A DNA stretch of 64,000 nucleotides from Halobacterium litoreum (GTDB taxonomy: Archaea; Halobacteriota; Halobacteria; Halobacteriales; Halobacteriaceae). The notes under the pieces were generated by a model. It was not told the origin of the DNA. It saw nothing but the letters and a program-made list of their open reading frames with translations, and made no database searches. A program made the position numbers and the translations under genes. This document shows, one piece after another, positions 19,675-27,222 of this stretch (positions are counted from its first letter, which is position 1; the number at the start of each line of letters is the position of its first letter). The stretch spans positions 2,418,001-2,482,000 of the forward strand of contig NZ_CP089466.1 of NCBI RefSeq assembly GCF_021233415.1. Direction: 5' to 3'.

Positions 19675-21182
19675 CAGTACACCACCTCCGCGTCCCGCAG
19701 GAAGTCGAGGTCACACAGCGTCCCGTGGACGTCCCGGATGTCCTCGAAGCCGGTCATCAGCATGAGCAGTCGCTCCAGTGCGAGCCCCCACGCCATCACG
19801 TCGCCCTCTACGTCCAGCGGTTCGAGCATCTCCGGGCGGAAGATGCCGGAGTTCCCGATTTCGATGAGTTCCCCGGTCTCGGGGTGCCGGCCGAACAGCT
19901 CGAAGGACGGCTCCGTGTAGGGGTTGTACGTCGGCTTGAACTGGAGGTCGTGGATGCCGAACTCGCCGTAGAACTCCCGGAAGGTACCCATCAGGTCCCG
20001 GACCGAGAGGTCGTCGGCGAGCACCCAGCCCTCGATTTGGAAGAACTCCAGCAGGTGGGTGGCGTCGAGGGTGTCGTTCCGGTAGGCCTTCTCGACGCTG
20101 AAGTACCGTGCCGGCGCCTCTACCTCCTCGTCGGCCATCCCGGAGAGGTACCGGGCGGTGAGACTCGTCGTGTGCCCGCGGAGCGCGAGCGCACGCGCGA
20201 AGTCCTCGTCCCACGGGGAGTGGTAGCCGTCGCCGTCGTCGCCGACGCCCTCGCGGTGGGCGCGTTCGACGCGCTCCACGAGGTCGGCGGGCAGGTCGCC
20301 GATTTTCTCGGGGTTCGACAGCGCGAACCGGTCCCAGTGGTTGCGCGCCGGGTGGTCCTGTGGCATGAACAGGCAGTCGTTGATGTAGAAGTCCGCGTCG
20401 ACGTGCGGGCCCTCCATCTCCTGGAATCCCATCCCCACCAAGACCTCCTTCACGCGCTCGGCGGCCTGCCGGAGGACGTGAACCTTCCCGCCCTGGTACT
20501 CGGCGGCGTCGGCTTCGACGTTGTACTCCGCGAAGTCGGCGTCCCGCCACTCGCCGGACGCGAGCATCTCGGGCGTGAGTTCGCCGACCTGCTCGCTGGC
20601 TTCGACGCCCGCCATCAGTTCGGTGACGCCGGCCTCCGTGAGTTGGACGGAGCGCGCGGTGCGCTCGCGGACGACCGCGAGGTCGCGGCGTTCGAGTTGG
20701 CCGAGTACGTCGCTGTCGGCGACCGATTCGCCGTCGGCGAGCGACGTGAGCGCGGCGGCCTCGGGGTCGCTGTCGGGGTCGGCGTCGGGGTCCGCGGTGA
20801 GTTCGCCGCTGTCGATTGAGCCGTACCCCTTCCGGGCGTAGTTCGAGAGCGCGATGTCCACTTGCGGGCCTTCGAGGCCGGACGCGCCGATGACGCGTCC
20901 CATCTGGACGGCGTCCTCGTCGGCGCCCTGTTCGAGGGCGGCCTCGTAGAGGCGTACCTCGGGCAGGCCCTCGGCTGCGTACTCGCGTCCCTCGTCAGTC
21001 AGTTCGACCTCGTCGGTCGTCTCCTCAGTGACGGCGACGAGCCCGGCGTCTTCGAGTTCGAACGCCGCGCCCGCCACCGTCTCGGGCGGGTACTCGGTGT
21101 CCGCCGCGAGGTCCTCGATTCGTCGTGGGTCGTCGGCGCTCGCCGCTTCGAGCACCGCGACCTGCTGTGCTGGCAGTTTCAT
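19674..21182 (-). CDS. pheS: Phenylalanine--tRNA ligase alpha subunit
   Basis: A 502-residue catalytic subunit of class II Phe-tRNA synthetase. The N-terminus (about 1-220) carries the winged-helix repeats typical of archaeal/eukaryotic PheS. The catalytic core contains motif 2-like HTTSLTARYLSGM...ARYFSVEKAYRNDTLDATH and motif 3-like GWGLALERLLMLM near the end. It overlaps pheT by 1 base. The gene is preceded by about 185 bases of leader containing a short ORF with four Phe codons; see the separate entry. The start MKLPAQQVAVLEAASADDPR agrees with the family N-terminal helix. Confidence 0.96.
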   Translation of the reverse strand: MKLPAQQVAVLEAASADDPRRIEDLAADTEYPPETVAGAAFELEDAGLVAVTEETTDEVELTDEGREYAAEGLPEVRLYEAALEQGADEDAVQMGRVIGASGLEGPQVDIALSNYARKGYGSIDSGELTADPDADPDSDPEAAALTSLADGESVADSDVLGQLERRDLAVVRERTARSVQLTEAGVTELMAGVEASEQVGELTPEMLASGEWRDADFAEYNVEADAAEYQGGKVHVLRQAAERVKEVLVGMGFQEMEGPHVDADFYINDCLFMPQDHPARNHWDRFALSNPEKIGDLPADLVERVERAHREGVGDDGDGYHSPWDEDFARALALRGHTTSLTARYLSGMADEEVEAPARYFSVEKAYRNDTLDATHLLEFFQIEGWVLADDLSVRDLMGTFREFYGEFGIHDLQFKPTYNPYTEPSFELFGRHPETGELIEIGNSGIFRPEMLEPLDVEGDVMAWGLALERLLMLMTGFEDIRDVHGTLCDLDFLRDAEVVY

Positions 21183-21400
21183 TGTGCGTAGGCGTGTGTG
21201 GCAGTCAGTTATCCGTTCCGAACCGCACCCGAACGCGTGGTTTCGGCCGTCCCGGAGCGTCGACCCCGGGTCGGCGTCCGCCCCGCGTTCAGGCGAAGAA
21301 GAACCCGAACCCCGTCGCTGCCGCTGGCTCACCGTCCGTGCATCCGGCGTGGGGTTCGGACGCCATGTGCGAGAGCATGGCGCGGCCCGGCAAAAACGTT
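21183..21400 (-). promoter_or_regulatory. pheST leader: promoter, Phe-codon leader ORF and hairpins
   Basis: On the minus strand a CGTTTTTG element (21391-21398) is followed 28 bases later by a leader ORF (21289-21366) and then by structured RNA up to pheS. A 9-bp stem CCGAACCCC/GGGGTTCGG pairs the early part of the leader ORF with the first Phe codons. After the ORF stop an imperfect hairpin (CGACC-CGG-GGTCG extended by further pairs, about 21253-21280) follows. Inference: ribosome position on the Phe codons decides which structure forms. No strong U-tract follows, so a terminator is not proven. Confidence 0.6.
21289..21366 (-). CDS. Putative pheST leader peptide, 25 aa, ending GFGFFFA
   Basis: A 25-codon ORF on the minus strand, beginning MASEPHAGC and ending ATGFGFFFA-stop, so that four of the last six codons are TTC (Phe). 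The ATG at 21366 is 28 bases from the centre of the TTTTT promoter element, as expected for a leaderless start; an in-frame ATG at 21378 would be too close. The stop is 106 bases before pheS. It resembles the E. coli pheM leader in placement and Phe run, by analogy only. It is too short for homology evidence. Confidence 0.6.
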   Translation of the reverse strand: MASEPHAGCTDGEPAAATGFGFFFA

Positions 21401-21442
21401 CCGCAGGAAGCGTTCCGCAGCGTGCTCCTCGCTCGCGCCCGT

Positions 21443-22987
21443 CTACGTCCGTGCGCGCGAGGAGTCCAACACGATGTCGAGGTCGTCGAGCACCTCGCGG
21501 GCCTCCTCGCGTTTCTCCTGGTGGTCTTCGAGGAACTCTTCCATCAGTTCGGCGGCCTGCTCCTTGCACCCGCCACAGAGGCGTTCGCCGTTCACGCACT
21601 CCGAGTACACTTCTTCGGCGACCGCGTCGTCGTCGCCCGCGAGCAGGTATGCGTACAGTTCGTACACCGGGCAGTCGTCGGCTTCGCCGCCGAGTTCGCG
21701 CTGTTCCTCGGCGGTGTCGCGGCCGCCCGTCGTCGCGGCCTTGACCTTGTCGTAGCCCTCCTCGGGGTCGTCGAGGAGGCTGATGTGACTCGCGGGAATC
21801 GAGGAGGACATCTTCCCGCCCGTCAGCCCGGTCATGAAGCGGTGGTAAATCGAGGACGGCGGCACGAAGCCGTAGCCGCCGTGGTCGACTTCGACGCCGA
21901 GCGCGAGGTCCTCGGCCGTCTCGTGGCTCATGTCGAAGGCGTCGACGTGCCCCTCGAAGACGCGCTTCTCGCCGTCGATGGCGTCGATGAGCGCGTCGAA
22001 GGCCTCGTCGGTCGCCTGCCGGTCGAAGAAGCGGACGCGTGGTCGGAGCGGTTCCATGCCGGCGTTCTCCAACTTCTGGACGACGCTGCCGACCGTCTCG
22101 TCGTCGAAGCCGGCGGTCGCGTCGTCGCTCTGAAGCCAGTCGGCGGCCTCCGTGCACCGCGGCGTCTCGGGGTCGTCGGCGTACGCGTCGCGGGCGTCGT
22201 AGGCGGCGCGAACGACCGGGCGCTCGTCGTCGTCGAACGCGACGCTCGCGTACGCCTCGGTGACTTTGAAGAAGCGCGTGCGTTCCGCGAGGTCGCGGGC
22301 GAGGCGGACGTGGGGGTCCTGGTCGGGACCGACCGGGATGACCGTCGGCTTGGGTTCGTCCAGTTGGGGGTAGAGGATGTCCGCCATCTGGGTGACGACG
22401 CTCTGCATGTGGGAGACGTCCGTCTCGCCGCCGAAGCCGTAGATGGCCTCGAACTCCGAGAAGTTCGCCTCGGCGCCGAGTTCGAACGCCAAGTCCTGGA
22501 GTTCGCGGTTCTCGGACTGCCGGTAGAGTTCGCCGTCCTCGGGGTCGAAGCCGAGGGCGAGCAGGCTGAGGAGGTAGTCCTCGGCGTGGTCGTCGATTTC
22601 GCTCCACGTCAGGCCGCGGGCCGCGTGGGCTTCGAGGTCGGCGATGAGCGCGTACGCGTCCCCGCCCTGCTGTTGGTGCCAGATGATTTCGTCGAACACC
22701 ATCTTGTGCCCGATGTGGGGGTCGCCCGTCGGCATGAACCCGGAGAGGGCAGCGAACGGGTCGTCGTTGCGCATCGCGTCGGCGACCCGGCGGTAGTCGC
22801 GGTGGCCGAAGATGATGGCTCGCCGCATCAGGTAGTGGGGGGTCGGCACCTCGTCTAAGACGTCCTCGAACGCTTCGATGCCGAACTCCTCGAAGAGCTT
22901 GCGGTAGTCGTCGATGGTCGAGGAGCCCCACGGGTCGAGTGCGACGTCGTCGGCGCCTGCCGTCTGGGTGGTGTCGTTGTCGGTCAT
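21443..22987 (-). CDS. trpS: Tryptophan--tRNA ligase 1
   Basis: A 514-residue class I synthetase charging tRNA-Trp. The ATP-binding signature is PTGDPHIGH (86-94, after a typical archaeal N-terminal extension), the adenylate site VIPVGPDQDPHVRLARD is at 217-232, and KMSSS is at 392-396. The distance from the DQDPH block to KMSSS is about 170 residues against about 40 in the second TrpRS of this window, so this protein carries a roughly 130-residue insertion. The start overlaps the endA stop by 4 bases (ATGA), forming the end of an operon with endA and a NucS-N/zinc-ribbon gene. Confidence 0.95.
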   Translation of the reverse strand: MTDNDTTQTAGADDVALDPWGSSTIDDYRKLFEEFGIEAFEDVLDEVPTPHYLMRRAIIFGHRDYRRVADAMRNDDPFAALSGFMPTGDPHIGHKMVFDEIIWHQQQGGDAYALIADLEAHAARGLTWSEIDDHAEDYLLSLLALGFDPEDGELYRQSENRELQDLAFELGAEANFSEFEAIYGFGGETDVSHMQSVVTQMADILYPQLDEPKPTVIPVGPDQDPHVRLARDLAERTRFFKVTEAYASVAFDDDERPVVRAAYDARDAYADDPETPRCTEAADWLQSDDATAGFDDETVGSVVQKLENAGMEPLRPRVRFFDRQATDEAFDALIDAIDGEKRVFEGHVDAFDMSHETAEDLALGVEVDHGGYGFVPPSSIYHRFMTGLTGGKMSSSIPASHISLLDDPEEGYDKVKAATTGGRDTAEEQRELGGEADDCPVYELYAYLLAGDDDAVAEEVYSECVNGERLCGGCKEQAAELMEEFLEDHQEKREEAREVLDDLDIVLDSSRART

Positions 22988-24015
22988 GGCGTCAGTCGAC
23001 TGACGGAGAGCCAGCGAATCGTGTCCTCACTGGTGCTGTCGAGCGCAAAAACCATTCGCTTGCGGACGCCGTGGGCGAGGCGCACGTCCAGGGAGAGGTC
23101 CCGCGGCGTGAACACGTGGCCCTCTGGGAGCACGCGCACGAGCAACTCGGAGTGGCCGAGGTCGTCGACCGACTCCACGTCGGCGTACACCCGGAAGTCG
23201 GCGCCGAACTTGAACCCGGTCTTGGGGACCATCCCCCTATCCCGGAGCGCGCGGTAGACCCGGAGGCGGCGGTCGAAGTGGTCGCCCTCGGTGTCCCGGC
23301 CGCGCTCGATGACGTCCTCTACGTCCGCGTCCGCGAAGGCGAGCGCGCCCGACGCCGCGAGGTACGCGGCTTCCAGCAGGGAGAGTTGGAGCGCGTCGTA
23401 GTCCGACGCGCGCCCGCCGAGCGGTTGGCCGTAGAAGCCGATTTCGTGGAGGTCGGCGGGCGGCTCCCAGACGAGCACGCGGTCGTCAAGCAAAACGGCT
23501 TCGACGCCCTCCGGCGGGTCGAAGGCGGTGTCGCCCGCGGGGTCCTCGCGGGTCACGTCGAGGTACGTGATTTCGCTCTCCTCGTCGACGACGGCGAGCA
23601 CTTCGCCGCCGAGGTCGTCGCTGGGCACGTCGGTGCGCTCGTCGACGACGCGCACGCGGTGTTTCACGTCGCCGTCGTTCGGGCCCTTCCCGCGCGGGAA
23701 CACGACGAAGTCGCCGTCGCCGGGGTCGCTCCACCACGGGTCGCGGTCGGGCGCGAGGTAGAACCCTCGGTCCCGGAGGTCCGCGTAGACGAGGAAGCGC
23801 GCGGTGAACCCGGCGTCGCGGCCCGCCAGAAACGTGCGGAAGTCCATCCCGTCGACGGAATCGAGGTCGCCGCGGAACAGGAGGTGGGCGGCCTCGACGA
23901 GCGAGAGCGAGATGGCGTTGCCGTCCAGCGGGTAGCCGTACCCGCGGGAGTCGTGGAAGCGCTGGCGCGCGTCCCCGCCGACGCGTACCTCGTCGCCGCG
24001 TAGGTCGCCGTCCAT
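22984..24015 (-). CDS. endA: tRNA-splicing endonuclease EndA (two-repeat type)
   Basis: A 343-residue nuclease that cuts bulge-helix-bulge RNA in tRNA introns and pre-rRNA. It is the fused two-repeat form of euryarchaea: the first, catalytically degenerate repeat covers about 1-170, the second carries the triad Tyr277 (FRVYADV), His288 (GHSELLV) and Lys319 (VRKRMVFAL). The Tyr-His-Lys spacing is as in the family. The two rRNA processing stems in this window (around 16S and 23S) have exactly its substrate geometry. It lies between trpS1 (4-base overlap) and the NucS-N-like gene, 23 bases away. The link with trpS fits, because haloarchaeal tRNA-Trp is intron-containing. Confidence 0.95.
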   Translation of the reverse strand: MDGDLRGDEVRVGGDARQRFHDSRGYGYPLDGNAISLSLVEAAHLLFRGDLDSVDGMDFRTFLAGRDAGFTARFLVYADLRDRGFYLAPDRDPWWSDPGDGDFVVFPRGKGPNDGDVKHRVRVVDERTDVPSDDLGGEVLAVVDEESEITYLDVTREDPAGDTAFDPPEGVEAVLLDDRVLVWEPPADLHEIGFYGQPLGGRASDYDALQLSLLEAAYLAASGALAFADADVEDVIERGRDTEGDHFDRRLRVYRALRDRGMVPKTGFKFGADFRVYADVESVDDLGHSELLVRVLPEGHVFTPRDLSLDVRLAHGVRKRMVFALDSTSEDTIRWLSVSRLTP

Positions 24016-24038
24016 ACCGGGACAACGCGGGCCGACAC

Positions 24039-24776
24039 TCAAAGCGACTGCGGTGCGCGCGCACAGTCCGCGTCGAGACACCGCGGGCCGTCGCGGGTGT
24101 CGAACGCGGGGAAGCCACAGTCGCAGTCGCTGTCGTCCGCGGCCGTGCCCCTGGGGAGACGGTGGCGGGCACCGCAGTCCTCGCAGGCGGCGTGGAGGCC
24201 GCGGTCGGCTTCGACGGAGAGGCCGCCGCCGCAGCGACACGTCCAGTCGCCGACGGCGCCCCGAACGGCGTCCGCGATGGGTTCGCAGTCGCGGTCGAGA
24301 CACGCCGTCACTTCGACGCCGCGTTCCACCCGAAGCAGGGGGAGCCCGCAGTCCTCACAGGTCTCCCCGACGACGGCGGCGTCCCGGGGGATGGCGTACT
24401 GCGCGCGGCAGTCCACGCAGACGACCCGCCCGCCGTCGCGGACGAGCGTCCCCTCGCAGCCACAGGTGCCGACCGGCGGGCCGGCGGGCGAGGCGGGGTA
24501 GTGGGCGTCGCCGTGTTCGGTGGCGCTCTCCACGACGAGGCGTTCGTCGCCGTCGGCGGCGTCGAGGCGGAAGCCGCGGGCGTCCCGCGTGTACCGGACG
24601 ACGCCGGGACGGGTGAGCCACGCCGCTGGCTGGTAGCCGTCGCTGTCGTGGACGAGCACGGTGTCGTCGGGCTTCACGAGTACCACCACGTCGCCGCGGA
24701 GGGTGCGTTCGGTCTCGCCGCCCGCCTCGTAGCGCACGGCGCACTCGCCGGCGAGTACGCGAATCGCGTCCTGCAT
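24039..24776 (-). CDS. NucS N-terminal-like domain plus topoisomerase-type zinc ribbons
   Basis: A 245-residue protein. Residues 1-100 (IRVLAGECAVRYEAGGETERTL, VVVLVKPDDTVLVHDSDGYQPAAWLTRPG) resemble the N-terminal domain of archaeal endonuclease NucS/DUF91. The rest holds a series of four-Cys zinc ribbons: CGCEGTLV...CVDC, CEDCGLPLL...CLDRDC, CRCGGGLS...CEDC, CDCGFPAF...CLDADC, like C-terminal fingers of type I topoisomerase. The NucS catalytic PD-(D/E)XK domain is absent, so it is probably a nucleic-acid-binding factor and not a nuclease. It heads the operon with endA and trpS1, which hints at an RNA role. Confidence 0.8.
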   Translation of the reverse strand: MQDAIRVLAGECAVRYEAGGETERTLRGDVVVLVKPDDTVLVHDSDGYQPAAWLTRPGVVRYTRDARGFRLDAADGDERLVVESATEHGDAHYPASPAGPPVGTCGCEGTLVRDGGRVVCVDCRAQYAIPRDAAVVGETCEDCGLPLLRVERGVEVTACLDRDCEPIADAVRGAVGDWTCRCGGGLSVEADRGLHAACEDCGARHRLPRGTAADDSDCDCGFPAFDTRDGPRCLDADCARAPQSL

Positions 24777-24849
24777 AAGCCGGGTTGGTCCCGGTCTCGC
24801 ACTTGAACTTACGCCGTCGCCTCGGCGACGGTTCGCTCGACAGAGCCGG

Positions 24850-27186
24850 CTACTCGACGGCGACGGTCCGCGTGTCGGTGACCGGGAGCAGGGGGAGGTC
24901 AGCGAAGGAGACGGTGACTTCGAACGTGAGTTCGTCGGCGTCCGCACCGAACACGCCGACGGGCGCGGTGACGGCGTCGTCCAGATAGCCCGAGGTCTCG
25001 GTCATCTCGACGCCGTTGACGGTGACGCGGACGCCGACGGGCGTGGCGCCGCCGTCGTTGCGCACGGCGACCTCGCACATCTCGTTCTCGCCGACCGCGA
25101 TTGACTCGGGGAAGTCGCCCCAGTCCACCGAGACGGCGGGCATCCCGGCGGCCTGTCCGAGGACGCTCTCGGCGACGCCCTCGGAGAGGCCGGCGTCCGC
25201 GAGGCCGGAGACGCCGGCGTCCCGAACGTCGGCGGGCGTCTCGATGCCCTCGTCGTGGAGTTTGTGCGCGCGCCCCGCCGCCACGCCGTCGAGGGCGGTG
25301 AGGCCGACGGCATCCTCGGGGACGCCGGTGTCGATGCGGGCTTCGAGGCGGGCGGCGGCGTTCGCGCCCGCGGGGTCGTCGTACCGGTCGAAGAACGCGC
25401 CGAGCGCGGCGAGCAGGCGGAGCGCGTTCTGCTTGATGACCCACGCGTCCGAGCGCAGTTCCGGCGGGACCGAGCCGTCCATGCTCCCGCGGAGGATGGC
25501 GTACACCTTCCGCGGGCCGTCGTCCATCTCGTCGCCGGCGTGGCCAAGTACGCGGTCGATGGCGTCGCGCTCGGACTGTCGGGCGCTCACGGAGTCGAAC
25601 TCGCCGGCGTTCGCGACGGCGCGCAGGATGCCGTCCGCGTCGGCGTCGTCGGTGGCGACCGCCTCGAACTCGCGGGCGGTGTCGAGGCGGAGGTAGTACG
25701 TCGAGGCGAGCACCCCCAGCCGAGTCGCGGAGAGGCCGAGGTCGTCGTCGGTCTCCACGAAGCCGTCCTCGACGAGGGCGTCGAGGGTCTCGCGGACGCG
25801 CTCCTTGAGGTTCGGGAAGTCGTAGTCGTCGGGCGCGGACTGCGCGCGCCGGTAGTAGAACGTCGTCTCCAGCCACTCCATCACGTCGCCGAGCCCGCGG
25901 ATGGTGCCCATCGCGATTTCGGCGTTCAGGTGCTCGGCGAGGTTGCCGTCGAGGCGGCTCTCTATCTCCTTGCCCTCCCGGAGCAGTTCGCGGTACTTGT
26001 CGGCGTCCGAGGAGTCACAGACGACCCAGCCGTAGCCCACGTCGTCGTAGCCGGGGCGGCCCGCGCGCCCGAGCATCTGGAGCACGTCGAGGGGGCTCAT
26101 GTCCACCTCGCCTTCGAGGGGGTCGTGGAGTTTGGTGTCCCGGATGACGACACAGCGCGCCGGCAGATTGACGCCCCACGCGAGCGTCGACGTGGAGAAC
26201 AGGACGCGAATCTTTCCCTCGCGGAACCACTCCTCGACGAGGTTCTTGTCGTGGGTCGAGAGGCCGGCGTGGTGGAACGCCACGCCGTCCAGCACGGACT
26301 TCCGCAGGGTCGCGTTGTCCAGTTCCTCGGCGTCGGTGTGGAACTCGTAGTCACCCCGCGACCCGACGGGGATGTCGCGCTCGCCGATTTCGTCCCTGGT
26401 CTTCTTCGCCGCCTGCACGGTGTCCTGCCGGGAGGAGACGAACACGAGCGACTGCCCGTCCTCGCGCAAGTGCGGCTCCGCGAGGTCGAGCGCGGTGAAC
26501 AGCCGTCGGTACTTGTCCGCGAACGGGTTGTCGCCGTGCGTGTACGTCCGCACGCCCGCGTGCAGGTCGACGGGCCGGTACTCGTCGCCGAACTCGAAGG
26601 TGGTCTCGGGCGTGGCGTCGAGCCACTCGGCCACGTCGTCGATGTTCGGCATCGTCGCCGACAGCGCCACCACGCGCGGGTCACAGAGCCGGCGCAGGCG
26701 CGAGACGACGACTTCGAGCACGCTCCCGCGCTTCTCCGAATCGAGCAGGTGGACCTCGTCGATGACCACGCAGTCCACGTCGGTGACGAACGAATAACGG
26801 GGCGAGTCGTGTTTCCGGGTCGCCGAGTCCGCCTTCTCGGGCGTCATCACGAGCACGTCCGCGCGCTCCGCGCGGCGCGGGTTCAGGTCGCGTTCGCCCG
26901 TGACGACGTACACCGAGTAGCCCAAATCCTCGAAGCGCTCCCACTCGTCTTCTTTCTCGTTGGTGAGCGCGCGAAGGGGCGCGACGAACAGCGCCGTCCC
27001 GCCGGCGTCGAGGGTCTGACAGATGGCGAGTTCCGCGAGTGCGGTCTTCCCGCTCCCGGTCGGCGCGGACGCCACGACGTTGGCGTCCGAGTCCAAGAGC
27101 GCGGGCACCGCCTCGCGTTGCATCTCGTTGAACTCGTCGAAGGGAAAGGCCTCGGCGAACTCCGGGACGACCTCGGCGACTTCCAT
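24850..27186 (-). CDS. Ski2-family DEVH helicase (Hel308/Brr2-like)
   Basis: A 778-residue superfamily 2 helicase. Motif I APTGSGKT is at 41-48, motif II DEVH at 143-146, motif III LSATMPN near 176, motif IV-V FVSSRQDT and STLAWGVNLPA, and motif VI QMLGRAGRPGYD. C-terminal to the core are a winged-helix/ratchet region, a helix-hairpin-helix region (VPEDAVGLTALDGVAAGRAHKL) and a terminal beta-rich Fn3/C2-like domain (EMCEVAVRNDGGATPVGVRV) as in Brr2/Sec63-type helicases. The latter makes it closer to the Ski2/Brr2-like archaeal helicases than to canonical Hel308. Function in RNA processing or replication-fork repair cannot be decided from sequence. Confidence 0.9.
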   Translation of the reverse strand: MEVAEVVPEFAEAFPFDEFNEMQREAVPALLDSDANVVASAPTGSGKTALAELAICQTLDAGGTALFVAPLRALTNEKEDEWERFEDLGYSVYVVTGERDLNPRRAERADVLVMTPEKADSATRKHDSPRYSFVTDVDCVVIDEVHLLDSEKRGSVLEVVVSRLRRLCDPRVVALSATMPNIDDVAEWLDATPETTFEFGDEYRPVDLHAGVRTYTHGDNPFADKYRRLFTALDLAEPHLREDGQSLVFVSSRQDTVQAAKKTRDEIGERDIPVGSRGDYEFHTDAEELDNATLRKSVLDGVAFHHAGLSTHDKNLVEEWFREGKIRVLFSTSTLAWGVNLPARCVVIRDTKLHDPLEGEVDMSPLDVLQMLGRAGRPGYDDVGYGWVVCDSSDADKYRELLREGKEIESRLDGNLAEHLNAEIAMGTIRGLGDVMEWLETTFYYRRAQSAPDDYDFPNLKERVRETLDALVEDGFVETDDDLGLSATRLGVLASTYYLRLDTAREFEAVATDDADADGILRAVANAGEFDSVSARQSERDAIDRVLGHAGDEMDDGPRKVYAILRGSMDGSVPPELRSDAWVIKQNALRLLAALGAFFDRYDDPAGANAAARLEARIDTGVPEDAVGLTALDGVAAGRAHKLHDEGIETPADVRDAGVSGLADAGLSEGVAESVLGQAAGMPAVSVDWGDFPESIAVGENEMCEVAVRNDGGATPVGVRVTVNGVEMTETSGYLDDAVTAPVGVFGADADELTFEVTVSFADLPLLPVTDTRTVAVE

Positions 27187-27222
27187 CAGGACGTGGATTG
27201 GCCGGGGCGCGGATAGGCGTTT

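Noticed and set aside
19674-22931. A 1085-codon minus-strand frame spanning trpS and pheS
   Set aside because: Only the last 502 codons (pheS) are real; the rest is an Arg/Pro-rich shadow of trpS in another frame and would read through the pheST leader.
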